Below are positions 17,271 to 29,988 of a stretch of DNA of 64,000 bases, piece by piece (the first letter of the stretch is position 1; each line of letters begins with the position of its first letter). The position numbers and the translations under genes were made by a program. The notes beneath the pieces were generated by a model. That model ran no database searches. It was not told the origin of the DNA and saw only the letters and a list, made by a program, of their open reading frames with translations. The stretch comes from Brachybacterium huguangmaarense (GTDB lineage Bacteria > Actinomycetota > Actinomycetes > Actinomycetales > Dermabacteraceae), in assembly GCF_025725725.1 (NCBI RefSeq), contig NZ_CP107020.1, positions 372,001 through 436,000 of the forward strand, given 5' to 3'.

Positions 17271-17454
17271 CCCCACCTCACCGAGCGCCACCACACGAGT
17301 CATAACCAGCCCGATAGGTGCCGCCACATGACACTCGCCGGGCAAGACCATCGCGCAGCCTGACAGGACCAGGTTCCTCCATCCCCACCTCACCGAGCGC
17401 CACGCCACGAGTCATACCCGGCCCGATAGGTGCCGCCACGTGGCACTCGCCGGG
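17271..17454. repeat. Two 72-bp direct repeats in a convergent gap
   Basis: Positions 17271-17342 and 17383-17454 are about 90% identical. Each runs from CCCCACCTCACCGAGCGCCA to CACTCGCCGGG and contains a small dyad (copy 2: GTGCC then GCCACGTGGC). They lie between the ECF operon end and the groEL terminator, in a 500-bp gap (17131-17629) with no supported gene. Translated on the minus strand both give similar short peptides, but without a start site or domain; I take them as noncoding dispersed repeats. Confidence 0.8.
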
Positions 17455-17553
17455 TCGGGTCACCACGGGGAGCCGCCCACGCGCCAGCCGGCAGAGCCCG
17501 CACCACGCACCACGCACCAGCACCACGCACCAGCGCCCCCGGCCGACAGACGG

Positions 17554-17591
17554 ACGGGCCCCGCGCGCCAGAGGTGGCGCGCGGGGCCCGT
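17554..17591 (-). terminator. groEL terminator
   Basis: ACGGGCCCCGCGCGCC (17554-17569) pairs perfectly with GGCGCGCGGGGCCCGT (17576-17591): a 16-bp stem with a 6-base loop, 38 bp past the groEL stop. A second small hairpin (GATCAGCC/GGCTGATC, 17611-17631) overlaps the stop codon itself. Confidence 0.8.
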
Positions 17592-17629
17592 CTCGCTCGG
17601 AGGAGCGACGGATCAGCCATGGGGGCTGA

Positions 17630-19489
<1,860 letters not shown>

Positions 19490-19492
19490 ATC

Positions 19493-19523
19493 ATCATAAG
19501 CACTCACCGCCGGAGAGTGCTAA
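19493..19523 (-). promoter_or_regulatory. CIRCE element, distal, overlapping the groEL -10
   Basis: TAAGCACTC (19497-19505), nine bases, GAGTGCTAA (19515-19523) differs from consensus CIRCE at one position. On the minus strand the -10 element TATGAT occupies 19498-19493, so HrcA bound here would block RNA polymerase directly. Its centre is 34 bp from that of the proximal copy. The leader from here to the groEL ATG is about 220 nt. Confidence 0.92.
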
Positions 19524-19783
19524 CGGTCGGCGCACCGAGCGTGCTCGCCGTGGGCGAACACGCGCCGATCGGTCGGTGCGCCGCTTCCCCGCCCTGGAGT
19601 TAGGCAGGTGCAGCCACTCGGACGCCGAGAGCCCCGGACCCGTTCCCATGAGCTCGCTCGCGCCCGGTGCCCGCCCGCGGACCGTGAGCCGACGGCGAGG
19701 GTCCGCAACCGGGCTCGCCGCAGCCGGGCTCATCCTCCCGACGAGGCCGAGCGAGGATCGCGGCCCGCGGGCGGGCGGCCTGG

Positions 19784-20359
19784 TCAGTCCTGCGGGCTCT
19801 CGACCGCGACGAAGGTGATGCGCGCGTCGTACTCGTCGGACTGCTGCGCCCCGTCGAGACCGACCTCCTGGGCGAGCTGGTTCGCGCTCGCGGCGTCCGC
19901 CTCGTCGCGATAGAACACGACGGCCTGCTCCTGACGGCTGTCGGCGGTGCTGATGTCGACCTTGGTCCAGCCCTTGGAGGTGAGCTCGTCGCGCCACTCC
20001 CCGGCCATGCCGTTCTGGCCGCCGGCGTTGACCACGAGCACCGGGGTGTCGCGGCTGACCTCCTGGGCGGGCGTCGACGCGCCGCCGCCGTCGGATGCGC
20101 CGGGCGACTGCTGCTCGACGGGCGCCGAGGCCGTCGAGGTCGCGGCCGGGGCGTCGCCGCCGTTGTCGCGCCCCATCCCGCCGATCACGAACAGCAGGAC
20201 GAGCAGGGTCAGCACGGCGGCCGCGATGATGATGACGTACAGCAGGTTCTGACGCCAGAACGACTCCTCGGCGCGGTGGGCGCCGTGGAACGACGTCGTC
20301 TCCGCCTCGCGGTCGAACTGGTCCGGGGCGTACGGGTAGTCAGGGTGAGGATCAGCCAC
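19784..20359 (-). CDS. LytR C-terminal domain membrane protein
   Basis: A 191-residue bitopic protein: about 38 cytoplasmic residues, one membrane helix ([20 protein letters not shown], about 40-59), an Ala/Ser/Gly-rich linker and an extracellular LytR_C domain ([20 protein letters not shown] near 103, [12 protein letters not shown] near 126). LytR_C domains are attached to cell-envelope proteins; the exact role is unknown. TTTAAT at 20372-20367 lies seven bases before a GTG at 20359, so I take that leaderless GTG as the start rather than the ATG three codons earlier. DUF3263 and LytR_C genes near groEL2 are also found in Mycobacterium tuberculosis. Confidence 0.82.
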   Translation of the reverse strand: MADPHPDYPYAPDQFDREAETTSFHGAHRAEESFWRQNLLYVIIIAAAVLTLLVLLFVIGGMGRDNGGDAPAATSTASAPVEQQSPGASDGGGASTPAQEVSRDTPVLVVNAGGQNGMAGEWRDELTSKGWTKVDISTADSRQEQAVVFYRDEADAASANQLAQEVGLDGAQQSDEYDARITFVAVESPQD

Positions 20360-20438
20360 GAGCCCCATTAAACCCGGCCGGAGCCGTCGATGCCCGGAGC
20401 ACACGCGCGAAAGGCCGCAGGTGAGGGCGGTAGGAGGC

Positions 20439-20705
20439 TCAGGCCACGCGCCCCGACCCGGCGGGACCCTCGGACTGCGCGCTCGTGCGGCGCCCTCGCA
20501 GGCGGTGGACGAGGGCGGGCGCCTCCTCGAGGGCAGCGGGCTCGTCGAGCAGCGCGTTCAGACGCACGAAGTACGCGGTCGGGCTCATCCCGAACTCCTC
20601 GCGGATCATGCGCTCCTTGGCGCCGACGTAGCGGAAGGTGCGGCCCTCGAGCGCGAGGATGCGCCGGTCCTGGTCGGACAGGGGCGTGCGCGCGGACGAG
20701 GTCAT
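20439..20705 (-). CDS. DUF3263 family small protein
   Basis: An 88-residue protein beginning [20 protein letters not shown], with a compact helical core ([22 protein letters not shown], about 28-49) of the DUF3263 type, which resembles a DNA-binding helix-turn-helix. No function is established. TAGCGT ends seven bases before the ATG (predicted leaderless). It is followed after 79 bp by the LytR_C gene and is divergent from ung. Confidence 0.85.
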   Translation of the reverse strand: MTSSARTPLSDQDRRILALEGRTFRYVGAKERMIREEFGMSPTAYFVRLNALLDEPAALEEAPALVHRLRGRRTSAQSEGPAGSGRVA

Positions 20706-20786
20706 GGCATCGACGCTAGGGAGGGGCGCCGCCCGGGGGTCGGAGGCGCGCCGTGCTCCCGGCGTGTCGCGTGGAACACTGAGGTC

Positions 20787-21464
20787 ATGCCCGCACCGCT
20801 TGCCGACATCATCGCGCCCGACTGGGCCGCCGCCCTCGCCCCCGTGGAGGGGAGGATCCACGAGATGGGCGACTTCCTGCGCCGGGAGACGGAGGACGGG
20901 CGCGGCTACCTCCCTGCGGGCGCGAACGTGCTGCGGGCCTTCACCCGGCCGCTCGCCGACGTCCGGGTGCTCGTCGTCGGGCAGGACCCCTATCCCACCC
21001 CCGGTCACCCGATCGGGCTCTCCTTCGCGGTCGAGTCGCACGTGCGCCCGCTCCCCCGGTCGCTCGCGAACATCTACACGGAGCTGCAGGACGATCTTGG
21101 CATCGCACCCGCTCCCCACGGCGACCTCACCGCGTGGCAGGACCAGGGCGTGCTGCTGCTCAACAGGGTGCTCACGGTGCGGCCGGGCGCGCCGGCCTCG
21201 CATCGTGGCAAGGGCTGGGAGCTCGTCACCGAGACCGCGATCCGCGCGCTCGTCGAGCGCGGCGGCCCGCTCGTGGCGATCCTGTGGGGCCGGGACGCCC
21301 AGTCGCTCCAGCCGATGCTCGGCGACACGCCGTGCATCACGAGCCCGCACCCCTCGCCCCTGTCGGCCTCGCGCGGCTTCTTCGGCTCGCGCCCGTTCTC
21401 CCGCGCCAACGAGCTGCTCGAGAGGCAGGGCGGCACCGCGATCGACTGGCGCATCGAGCGCTGA
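20787..21464 (+). CDS. ung: Uracil-DNA glycosylase, family 1
   Basis: A 225-residue DNA repair enzyme that removes uracil from DNA. The catalytic water-activating loop [16 protein letters not shown] holds Asp 67, LLLNRVLTV follows, and the Leu-intercalation loop [19 protein letters not shown] contains the catalytic His. AACACT ends six bases before the ATG, so the message is predicted leaderless. A strong hairpin follows the stop. Confidence 0.95.
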   Translation: MPAPLADIIAPDWAAALAPVEGRIHEMGDFLRRETEDGRGYLPAGANVLRAFTRPLADVRVLVVGQDPYPTPGHPIGLSFAVESHVRPLPRSLANIYTELQDDLGIAPAPHGDLTAWQDQGVLLLNRVLTVRPGAPASHRGKGWELVTETAIRALVERGGPLVAILWGRDAQSLQPMLGDTPCITSPHPSPLSASRGFFGSRPFSRANELLERQGGTAIDWRIER

Positions 21465-21511
21465 GGACGGCGCGCGGGCGAGCGTGCGCCGCGCCCGACG
21501 AGCACGCGCAG

Positions 21512-21543
21512 GGCCACGCGCCTCGCCGCGGCGACGCGTGGCC
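21512..21543 (+). terminator. ung terminator
   Basis: GGCCACGCG (21512-21520) pairs with CGCGTGGCC (21535-21543), and the enclosed TCGCCGCGGCGA is itself palindromic, giving a compact stem 48 bp after the ung stop. Confidence 0.65.
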
Positions 21544-21814
21544 GCGCTATGACCGCCGTGCGCGGGAGCTCAAGCCCCACCGCGGCCCCGCGGCGGACTG
21601 TGCCCACGCGATGTCGGCCCGTGGATGGGCACTCGGGCCTCACCGCGAGCGCACACCGACGATGAGCACCGACGCTGCGCCCCCTGGCGGACCGTGACCG
21701 CGACACCGCGGTCCGCACGCGGGCACGGGCACACACGCGGACCGCGGACCACGGGCACGGGCGTGGGCACGGGCGTGGGCGCGGGCACGGGCCACGGGCG
21801 CGGCTGCCGGCCGC
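21544..21814. repeat. Gap with GGGCACGGGC-type low-complexity repeat
   Basis: This 270-bp gap between two convergent genes has no supported gene. From about 21718 to 21805 it consists of imperfect GGGCACGGGC / GGGCGTGGGC / CGCGGACC units, similar in style to the repeats at 62746-62856. Confidence 0.6.
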
Positions 21815-22834
21815 TCAGCCCTCGGCCTTGCCGATCCTCCAGTAGCCCATGAACGCGACCTGGCGGCGGTCCACCCCCACCTCCCGCACGAGGTAGCGGC
21901 GCAGCGCCTTGACCACGCCGGCCTCCCCCGCGATCCACGCGTAGAAGCGGCGGGCGTCGTCGGCCTCGCCCTCGGCGGCGGGCCCGCTCGCGTGGGCGGC
22001 CGCAGTGAGGCGGTGCGGGACCTCCCACAGGATGGTCGTGTCGATGTCGATCTCCTCGAGCTCCGCGTCCTGGGCCGTTCCGGACGTCGCGGCGCCGTGA
22101 CCCCAGTCCTCTCCCGCGGCCTCGCGGGTGCGCACGACCTCGTGCACGGCGTCCTCGAGGCGCGATCCGACCGTCGCGTCGCCGCGCACGAGCCAGCGCA
22201 CGTCGAGCCCGGCCGGAGCCGTCACGGGCTGGACGTCCTCGGCCCGCGGCACCTCGAGCAGCGCGCAGCCCGTCGCCTCGGGCGGCAGGGAGCCGAGGAT
22301 CGAGACGATCGCGGGGACCGCGGTCTCGTCACCGGCCAGCAGCAGGTCCCGTGAGGAACCGGGCTCGAACTCGATGCCGCCGGTGTCGCCCGTGAACTCG
22401 CGGTGCGGGCCGAGGATGTGCAGACGGTCGCCGACCGCCGCATGCTGCGCCCAGGCGGCGGCCGGGCCGCTGTGTCCGTCCGCGTCGGTGTGCAGCACGA
22501 GGTCCACGTCGAGCTCGCGCTCCGCGTCGCGCCACGCTCGCACGGTGTACGTGCGCATCGCCCCGCGCTCGGCCTCGGGGACCTGCAGCCACTCCTTGTA
22601 CCAGGACATGCCCGGCTCGGTCGCGCGGTCCACGAGCCCGGGGAGGTCGAAGCGCTCGTCCTCGCCGACGCCCGCAGGCGGGATCACGAGCTTCAGGCGC
22701 ATGTCGAGGGCAGGACCTGCGATGCCGAAATCGGCCATGCCGGGGCCGCCGAAGGTGATGCGCCGGAAGGTGGGGCCGAGGTCCTGGATGCGCAGGACCT
22801 CCCCGTCCAGACAGGTGACAGAGCTGCGTGCCAC
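21815..22834 (-). CDS. Siderophore-interacting protein (flavin ferric reductase)
   Basis: A 339-residue SIP-family enzyme. Such proteins use FAD and NAD(P)H to reduce ferric iron in siderophores that have entered the cytoplasm. Seen are the FAD-binding barrel start FRRITFGGPGM near residue 23, the flavin motif MRTYTVRAW near 91, GDRLHILGPHREF near 130, LLLAGDETAVPAIVSIL near 158 and the C-terminal RRFYAWIAGEAGVVKALRRY followed by GYWRIGKAEG. The GTG start is fixed by GAGGAG four bases upstream. A DtxR/IdeR-type box lies 37 bp before the start, so it is probably induced by iron starvation. Confidence 0.93.
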   Translation of the reverse strand: MARSSVTCLDGEVLRIQDLGPTFRRITFGGPGMADFGIAGPALDMRLKLVIPPAGVGEDERFDLPGLVDRATEPGMSWYKEWLQVPEAERGAMRTYTVRAWRDAERELDVDLVLHTDADGHSGPAAAWAQHAAVGDRLHILGPHREFTGDTGGIEFEPGSSRDLLLAGDETAVPAIVSILGSLPPEATGCALLEVPRAEDVQPVTAPAGLDVRWLVRGDATVGSRLEDAVHEVVRTREAAGEDWGHGAATSGTAQDAELEEIDIDTTILWEVPHRLTAAAHASGPAAEGEADDARRFYAWIAGEAGVVKALRRYLVREVGVDRRQVAFMGYWRIGKAEG

Positions 22835-22870
22835 GGAACTCCTCGTGATGGTGGGGACCCGGCGGGACGG

Positions 22871-22892
22871 CCAGGTAAGGCCGACCTTACCA
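22871..22892 (-). promoter_or_regulatory. DtxR/IdeR-type iron box
   Basis: AGGTAAGGCCGACCTTACC (22873-22891) is a dyad with GGTAAGG/CCTTACC arms around CCGA. It closely matches the known DtxR consensus TTAGGTTAGGCTAACCTAA. Position and spacing fit iron repression of the siderophore-interacting protein. Confidence 0.85.
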
Positions 22893-22991
22893 GCGCGGGT
22901 CGCGGGGGCAGCGCCCTCGGCGGGGTGAGCCGCGCCCCATCGGGCGCCGTGCCGCGGCACGCTCGCGAGTCGCCGCCCGGCCGTGACGACG

Positions 22992-23058
22992 CCGCTCCGG
23001 ACCGACTCGTCTCGCCGCATGCGCGAGCGGTCCGGAGCGGGCAGGGCTGATCTAGGCT
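22992..23058 (+). promoter_or_regulatory. treS promoter region with inverted repeat
   Basis: CCGCTCCGGACC (22992-23003) and GGTCCGGAGCGG (23029-23040) are perfect inverted arms 25 bp apart. They are followed by a TAGGCT -10 element at 23053-23058. The arms straddle the expected -35 zone, so they may be an operator, perhaps for the TetR protein at the end of the operon. Confidence 0.5.
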
Positions 23059-23095
23059 GGGACGCGTCCGCCGACCTCTGAGAAGGAGCCCGCCC

Positions 23096-24891
<1,796 letters not shown>

Positions 24892-24895
<4 letters not shown>

Positions 24896-25680
24896 GCCCC
24901 ACCCGCCGCGACGGGGCCGCTCCCGCCCCTCGCGGCGGAGCCCGGCCTGCGCTGAGGCCCTACGACGACTCCCTGCGCGACGAGCTCGTCGCGGCCGCGA
25001 CGGCCGCCCTCACCGACGGCGGCCCCGCGGCCCTGAGCGTGCGGGCCCTCGCCCGGGACGCCGGGACCTCGACGCAGGCCGTGTACTCCCTCTTCGGCGG
25101 CAAGGAGGGGCTGCTCGACGCGGTGCTCGCGGAGGGGTTCGCCCAGCTCGGCATCGCGCTGGCCTCGGTCGCGCCCGACCCGGATCCGCTGCGGGCCCTC
25201 GCCGATCTGGGGCGCGCCTACCGCGCCTGGGCGCACGAGAGCCCGTCGCTCTACGTGGCGATGTTCGCCCCGCGCGGGCGCGGCATCGACGTGGGCGGCC
25301 TGCGGGGCGGACGCGACGGCTCGCGCGTGCGGGCCCAGGAGCCCTCGGCGGTGCTCGCCGCGGCGATCGACGGCATGCTCGGGCCCATCCGCGAGCAGGC
25401 GGTCCGCGTGGTCGAGCAGGACCGGGTGCACGATCCCTCGTCGGCACGGGCGCGCACCCGCGCCGAGGCGATCGCGCACGCCGGATGGGCCGGCGTGCAC
25501 GGCTGGGTGCAGCTCGAGCAGCTCCGTCTGCGCCCGCTCGAGCAGCTCCGTCTGCGCCCGGGCTCGGGCGACGGCACCGCGCCGGCCGAGGCGGGCGGCG
25601 CATCTCCCGGGGCGGGCGAACGCGCCTTCGAGGCCTACCTCCGCGCGCTCGTGACGGCCGTCGGCACCGGGATCGGCTGA
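24892..25680 (+). CDS. TetR-family transcriptional regulator
   Basis: A 262-residue TetR-type regulator. The helix-turn-helix ALSVRALARDAGTSTQAVYS spans about residues 46-65, and the C-terminal part resembles TetR_C domains that sense small ligands (YRAWAHESPSLYVAMFAPR near 110). It starts inside the treS stop codon, so the two are translated together; a regulator coupled to trehalose synthase is not a standard pairing. Residues about 208-223 are an exact duplication of LEQLRLRP, caused by a 24-bp tandem repeat, and precede a flexible Gly/Ala-rich linker. Confidence 0.88.
25513..25560 (+). repeat. 24-bp tandem duplication inside the TetR gene
   Basis: Positions 25513-25536 and 25537-25560 are identical. 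The 24-bp unit keeps the frame and doubles the peptide LEQLRLRP. Exact identity points to a recent event. Confidence 0.95.
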
Positions 25681-25706
25681 GTCCGCGGGCAGCCGCCCGC
25701 GGTCGG

Positions 25707-27221
25707 TCAGCCGCCCGAGGCGCCGCCCGTGTCCGAGGCGCCGCCGGCATCGGAGGCCCCCGGGAGCGGAGAGCCCTTCTCCCCGAACAGCCGCTGGCCG
25801 AACATGGTGTCGGAGGGCCCCACGCCCGGCAGGATCGCGAACAGGCCGCTCGCGACGTGCTGGAGGTACTCGGTCATCGCGTCGGACCGCGTCATGCGGG
25901 TGAGGATCGGGTAGAAGCCCGCCCGCGGGTCCCGCACGAAGGCCTGGAAGAACAGGCCCGCCCGGATCTGGCCCAGGGAGTCGCTGCCCTCGGTGTAGTT
26001 GTAGCCGCGCCGCAGCATGCGGTGGCCGTCGTTGTTCTCGGGCGAGACGATGCGGATGTGCGCGTCCACGGGGATCGCCTCCGCCCCGCCGTCGCGGGCG
26101 GTGTAGTCGGGGGCCGTGAACTCGTCGTCGGAGCTCGTCGGGTCGGCGACCGAGAGCGGCGCCCCGTAGCGCTTGTCGCGTCCGGTGATCTGCTCCTGCT
26201 CGATCAGGCGCAGCCGGTCCCACGACTCCAGGCGCATCCGGATCTTGCGGATCGCGAGGTAGGTGCCGCCCGCGAGCCAGTCGCCGCCCTCGTCGCCCTC
26301 CTGGACCCACAGGTGGGAGTCGAGCTCGGCGGCGCCGTCCTCGGCCTTGACATTGATGGTGCCGTCCTTGAAGCCGAACAGGTTGCGCGGGGTCTCCTGC
26401 CCCGTCGACGTCGAGGAGGTGCGCCCCTGTCCCACCTGGGTCCAGCGCAGGGCGACGGTGCCCATGCCGATGCGGGTGAGGTTGCGGATGGCGTGCACGG
26501 CCACCTGGGCGTCGTCGGCGCACGCCTGGATCACGAGGTCGCCGTCGGACTGCTCGGCCTGCAGCGCCTCGTTGGCGAACCGCGGCATGCCCTCGTCCAG
26601 GACGCCCGTCGAGCGGGCGGCGAGGCCGAAGCGGTCGACGCCGTCCGCGGTCGTGAACAGCGTCGGCCCCACGCCGACGGTGATCGTGAGGGAGCTGGGC
26701 GGGTAGCCCCAGGTCTCGCCCGTGTCGGTGGGCGCCGCCTGCGGGTTGGCCAACGGCTCGCCGCCGACGAGCTCACCGGCGCACATCTGCTGGGCCGCGA
26801 CGCACCAGTCGCCCATGAGCGAGCGCAGGCGCTCGAGATCGTCGGTCGTGACGTCGAAGGCGGCCGTGAAGAGGTAGTCCTGGGCGGGCGTCGTGATGCC
26901 CTGCTGATGGTCGCCGCGGAAAGGATAGGTGCCCTCGAGCAGCTCGTCCTTCGCGCTCGCGCCGCCTCCGGTCAGACGCGAGGCCCCGTAGCCGAGGGCC
27001 CCGCCGGCCAGGAGCGAGGCGCCGGCGGCTCCGAACAGGCCCCGGCGACCGATGCCGCGCGAGCGTGCCGCCCCGTGCTCGTCCTCGCCGCGGCTCTTCG
27101 CGCCGCCGGCTCCCGCGCGGGCTCCGCTGGGCCGAGCGCCGCCGCCCGTGGGGTCCCCGCCGGATGCCCCTGCGGGGGCCGCCTCGCCGGAGGTGCGGTG
27201 CTCGTCGTGCGTGTCAGCCAT
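25707..27221 (-). CDS. efeB: EfeB-type DyP peroxidase (iron uptake)
   Basis: A 504-residue haem peroxidase of the DyP family, exported by Tat: RRGLFGAAGASLLAGGALGY lies near residue 58, after a long Gly/Ala-rich N-terminal tail. The family signature FGFKDGTINV (GxxDG, near residue 280) and the haem-side AHIRIVSPENNDGHRMLRRG near 390 are present. In EfeUOB systems it assists ferrous/haem iron uptake outside the membrane. The ATG at 27221 is preferred over the adjoining ATG at 27224 because GGGAG is then four bases away. The C-terminus ends in a GASDAGGASDTGGASGG tail also seen in the DsbA-like protein at 29989. Last gene of efeUOB. Confidence 0.93.
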   Translation of the reverse strand: MADTHDEHRTSGEAAPAGASGGDPTGGGARPSGARAGAGGAKSRGEDEHGAARSRGIGRRGLFGAAGASLLAGGALGYGASRLTGGGASAKDELLEGTYPFRGDHQQGITTPAQDYLFTAAFDVTTDDLERLRSLMGDWCVAAQQMCAGELVGGEPLANPQAAPTDTGETWGYPPSSLTITVGVGPTLFTTADGVDRFGLAARSTGVLDEGMPRFANEALQAEQSDGDLVIQACADDAQVAVHAIRNLTRIGMGTVALRWTQVGQGRTSSTSTGQETPRNLFGFKDGTINVKAEDGAAELDSHLWVQEGDEGGDWLAGGTYLAIRKIRMRLESWDRLRLIEQEQITGRDKRYGAPLSVADPTSSDDEFTAPDYTARDGGAEAIPVDAHIRIVSPENNDGHRMLRRGYNYTEGSDSLGQIRAGLFFQAFVRDPRAGFYPILTRMTRSDAMTEYLQHVASGLFAILPGVGPSDTMFGQRLFGEKGSPLPGASDAGGASDTGGASGG

Positions 27222-27286
27222 CATGCTCCCTGCTCAGGAGGCGGTGCGGCCGGTGCCGGGAGCCCGGCCGCACCGTCTCGTCCACC

Positions 27287-28627
27287 TCAGTGGAGGATCG
27301 TCCCGGCGATCTTCGACAGCGACTCGGACAGGGCGTTGACCTTCGTGGAGATCTCCCGCTGCTGCTCGGTGTAGTCGGCGTCGGTCGGCGCCTCGCCGGC
27401 GTCCTTCTGGACCGCGGCGATCGTCGAGTAGTCCACGAACTTCGGGCCGCCGTCCGGGGTGGTCCCGTCCTTGTACTTGTCGAGCTCGGTCTGGACGTCC
27501 GAGAACTGCTGGTCGATCGTCGAGGCGAGGTCGGCGTCGGCGTTCTCGACCAGCTTCTGCACGTTGCCGTAGGCCACCTGGGCGCCTTCGACGTTGGCCT
27601 GGAAGTCGTCGAGGTCGGTGTGGGAGAAGGTGTCCTCCTCGCCCACGATCTTGCCCGTCGCGACCTCGTTCATGAGGGCGCTCGCCCCGTTGACGACATC
27701 GGTGAGCTGGACCGCGAACTTCCCGCTCGCGCCCTCGATGTTGCCGTAGACGAGGTCGTAGAGCTTCTGGGTGTTCTCGTTGAGGTTGTCGGCCGCGGCG
27801 TGGCGCGCGGCGTCGTCGGCGAAGCGGAACGCGGGGTCGGCGCTGAACAGGTCGGCCTCGATGCGGTGCCAGCCGGTCCACTGGGCGAGCACCGTCGGGT
27901 CGGTCACGGCCGTGCCGGCATCGGCGGCGAGGTCCTGGATGCGCAGGTCGAGGGCCACGTCGAGATCGCCGGCCTCCTTGATGCCGAAGGCCTCCGCGGT
28001 GGGCTCGATGCGCTCGTAGAACCGGCGACCCTGCGAGAACAGGGACTTGGCGGTGTCCGTGTCGCCCGAGACGTAGGCCTCGGTGAACTGCTGGGTCGCG
28101 GTCACCTGCTGGCCCACCTGGTCCTTGATGTAGGCCGTGTAGTTGGTGACCGCGTCGTCCTCGAGCTTCTTGGTGTCCTCGTCGATCGCGACGGCCTCGC
28201 CCGGGGTGACGGTGATCTTCGTGAGGCCCACGAGATCGCCGACCATGTTGGGCTTGCACGCGGCGTAGTACTCGCCCTCCTCGAGGGCGGTCGTCAGCTC
28301 GACCGAGGTGCCGGGGCCGATGTTCTCCTGCTCGGAGATGATGCGCAGCTTGTCCGAGGCGAGGATCTCGAACTCGTTGGGCGAGGTGCCCTTGTTGGTG
28401 ACCTTGAAGGTGACCTGCCCGGCGGGGAACGACGTGCTCGAGAGGTCACACGCGTCGTCGCTGATGCTGACCGTGACGGGCCCGCCGGCGGCCTGGGTCC
28501 CGCCGCCGTCCGAGGAGCCGGACGAGGAGGGGTTGTCGGTGCAGCCGGCGAGGCCGACGGCCGCCAGGACGGTCGCGGACAGGGCGCCGGTGCGCAGCAC
28601 GGCGCGGCGGTCGGGAAGGGCGGTCAT
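27287..28627 (-). CDS. efeO: EfeO iron-uptake lipoprotein (cupredoxin + imelysin)
   Basis: A 446-residue secreted protein. The signal peptide ends in the lipobox GLAGC (Cys 28). A cupredoxin-like domain (about 45-150, with EYYAACKPNMVGDL near 115) is followed by an M75/imelysin domain with the conserved HxxE (GWHRIEADLF near 245). EfeO binds iron extracellularly and passes it to EfeU. It lies between efeU and efeB with short gaps (82 and 65 bp), consistent with one operon. Confidence 0.95.
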   Translation of the reverse strand: MTALPDRRAVLRTGALSATVLAAVGLAGCTDNPSSSGSSDGGGTQAAGGPVTVSISDDACDLSSTSFPAGQVTFKVTNKGTSPNEFEILASDKLRIISEQENIGPGTSVELTTALEEGEYYAACKPNMVGDLVGLTKITVTPGEAVAIDEDTKKLEDDAVTNYTAYIKDQVGQQVTATQQFTEAYVSGDTDTAKSLFSQGRRFYERIEPTAEAFGIKEAGDLDVALDLRIQDLAADAGTAVTDPTVLAQWTGWHRIEADLFSADPAFRFADDAARHAAADNLNENTQKLYDLVYGNIEGASGKFAVQLTDVVNGASALMNEVATGKIVGEEDTFSHTDLDDFQANVEGAQVAYGNVQKLVENADADLASTIDQQFSDVQTELDKYKDGTTPDGGPKFVDYSTIAAVQKDAGEAPTDADYTEQQREISTKVNALSESLSKIAGTILH

Positions 28628-28709
28628 GAGGTGCTCCTGAGGTGTCGTGCGGAAAGGGACGGGGCGACGAGGGGCGCGCCGGCGCCGGACGGCCGGCGCG
28701 GCGGCGGGG

Positions 28710-29597
28710 TCAGGCGCCGAGGGAGGCGCGCGGGGCGCTCTCGACCGGCGAGCTCGCGGTCCGGGGCCGCGCGGTGCGCGTGCGCAGGACGAAGAGGATC
28801 GCGACGGGGATGAAGTAGACGAGCCAGCCGACGGTCTGCAGCACGGTCGGCTGCGCGTTGACCTGGAACATCGCGTTGCCGATCGTGTAGAGCCAGTAGA
28901 CGGGCGACTGGGAGGTGCCGATCAGCGCGGAGTAGTCCCACGCGTGGTGGCCCCAGCCCGGCAGGACCGAGGCCTCCTGGAGGTCGCCGATCCCGTAGGC
29001 CGTGATGCCGGCGGCCACGAGGATCAGGAACGCGCCCGTCCAGGTGAAGAACACGCCCAGGTTCAGCCGCAGCGCGCCGCGGTAGATGAGCAGGCCGAGC
29101 ACGATCGCGACGGCGAAGCCGACGACGATGCCGGCGGTGGTGGCCCAGATGCTGTTCTCGATCGAGGACTTGACGGTGGCCCAGATGATGAGCGCCGTCT
29201 CGATGCCCTCGCGGCCGACGGCGACCATCGCGATGACCACGACGCCCCAGCCGCTGCCGCTGCGCCGCAGCGACTTGTCGAGCTCGGACTCGAGCTGGCC
29301 CTTCATCGAGCGGGCGTGCTTGGACATCCAGAAGATCATCCCGGTGGTCAGAGCGACCGCGACGAGCGAGAGGCAACCGCCGAGGATCTCCTGGGCCTGG
29401 AAGGTGAGGGTCTTGGGCCCCCACGTGAGGATCACGCCGAGCGCGAGCGGGATGCAGACGGCGATCCCGACGCCCGCCCACAGCTTGGGCAGCACGTCGC
29501 GGCGTCCGACCTTGACGAGGTAGGCGACGAGGATGCCGACGACGAGCGAGGCCTCGAGACCTTCGCGCATGGCGATCAGCAGGTTGGGAAAGAACAT
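28710..29597 (-). CDS. efeU: EfeU iron permease (FTR1 family)
   Basis: A 295-residue membrane protein with seven predicted helices. The two iron-binding REGLE-type motifs are seen: MREGLEASLVVGI near residue 10 and VGREGIETALIIW near residue 127. It moves iron across the membrane together with EfeO and EfeB. The start ATG has GGAGA five bases upstream. A DtxR-like box lies about 135 bp before the start. Confidence 0.96.
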   Translation of the reverse strand: MFFPNLLIAMREGLEASLVVGILVAYLVKVGRRDVLPKLWAGVGIAVCIPLALGVILTWGPKTLTFQAQEILGGCLSLVAVALTTGMIFWMSKHARSMKGQLESELDKSLRRSGSGWGVVVIAMVAVGREGIETALIIWATVKSSIENSIWATTAGIVVGFAVAIVLGLLIYRGALRLNLGVFFTWTGAFLILVAAGITAYGIGDLQEASVLPGWGHHAWDYSALIGTSQSPVYWLYTIGNAMFQVNAQPTVLQTVGWLVYFIPVAILFVLRTRTARPRTASSPVESAPRASLGA

Positions 29598-29730
29598 CGC
29601 GTCTCCGGCGCAGCGGGTGCCGGGTCGCCCGGGGGCGTTCGGCGCGGGACCGGCCTGCCCGTGGACGGAGACCGGCCCGCCCGATCCCGGGCGGGGCTCA
29701 GCAGGAGGCCCGGTTGGGCCGCTCCCTCAC

Positions 29731-29749
29731 TAAGGTAAGGCGCGCCTCA
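29731..29749 (-). promoter_or_regulatory. DtxR/IdeR-type iron box of efeUOB
   Basis: TAAGGTAAGGCGCGCCTCA matches 13 of 19 positions of the DtxR consensus, and its AAGGTAAGGC half resembles the box at 22871. One arm is weaker. Its location upstream of efeU fits iron-dependent repression. Confidence 0.7.
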
Positions 29750-29839
29750 ACGGCTTGTCCATCGTGTCCTTGGCCATGACGGTGCAGGTGAGAGCGTCGA
29801 CGGGGATGAACGTCCCGACGGCGGCTCGGGATCGGACAG

Positions 29840-29911
29840 AGCTGGAGACGGGAATCGAACCCGCAACCTACGGTTTACAAGACCGTTGCGCTACCGTTGC
29901 GCCACTCCAGC
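29840..29911 (-). tRNA. tRNA-Thr (anticodon TGT)
   Basis: A 72-nt cloverleaf. The acceptor arms are GCTGGAG/CTCCAGC (29911-29905 with 29847-29841), the anticodon loop is CTTGTAA with TGT at 29879-29877, and the T arm contains GGTTCGATTCC. The 3' CCA is not encoded. It is a single tRNA between the efe promoter region and the DsbA-like gene. Confidence 0.95.
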
Positions 29912-29988
29912 GGGCGGGGAGGATCCCCGCGCGGACCCGTGGCGCGAGCCTGCGGCCCGGCCGTCGATCCTCGGCGATTGTACGGGGC

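Noticed and set aside
17271-17454. Two repeats as a minimal CRISPR or att pair
   Set aside because: Only two imperfect copies, a 40-bp interval, no cas or integrase genes.
29755-29911. Plus-strand frame containing LETGIEPATYGLQDRCATVAPL
   Set aside because: It is the antisense translation of the tRNA-Thr gene, a common false protein.
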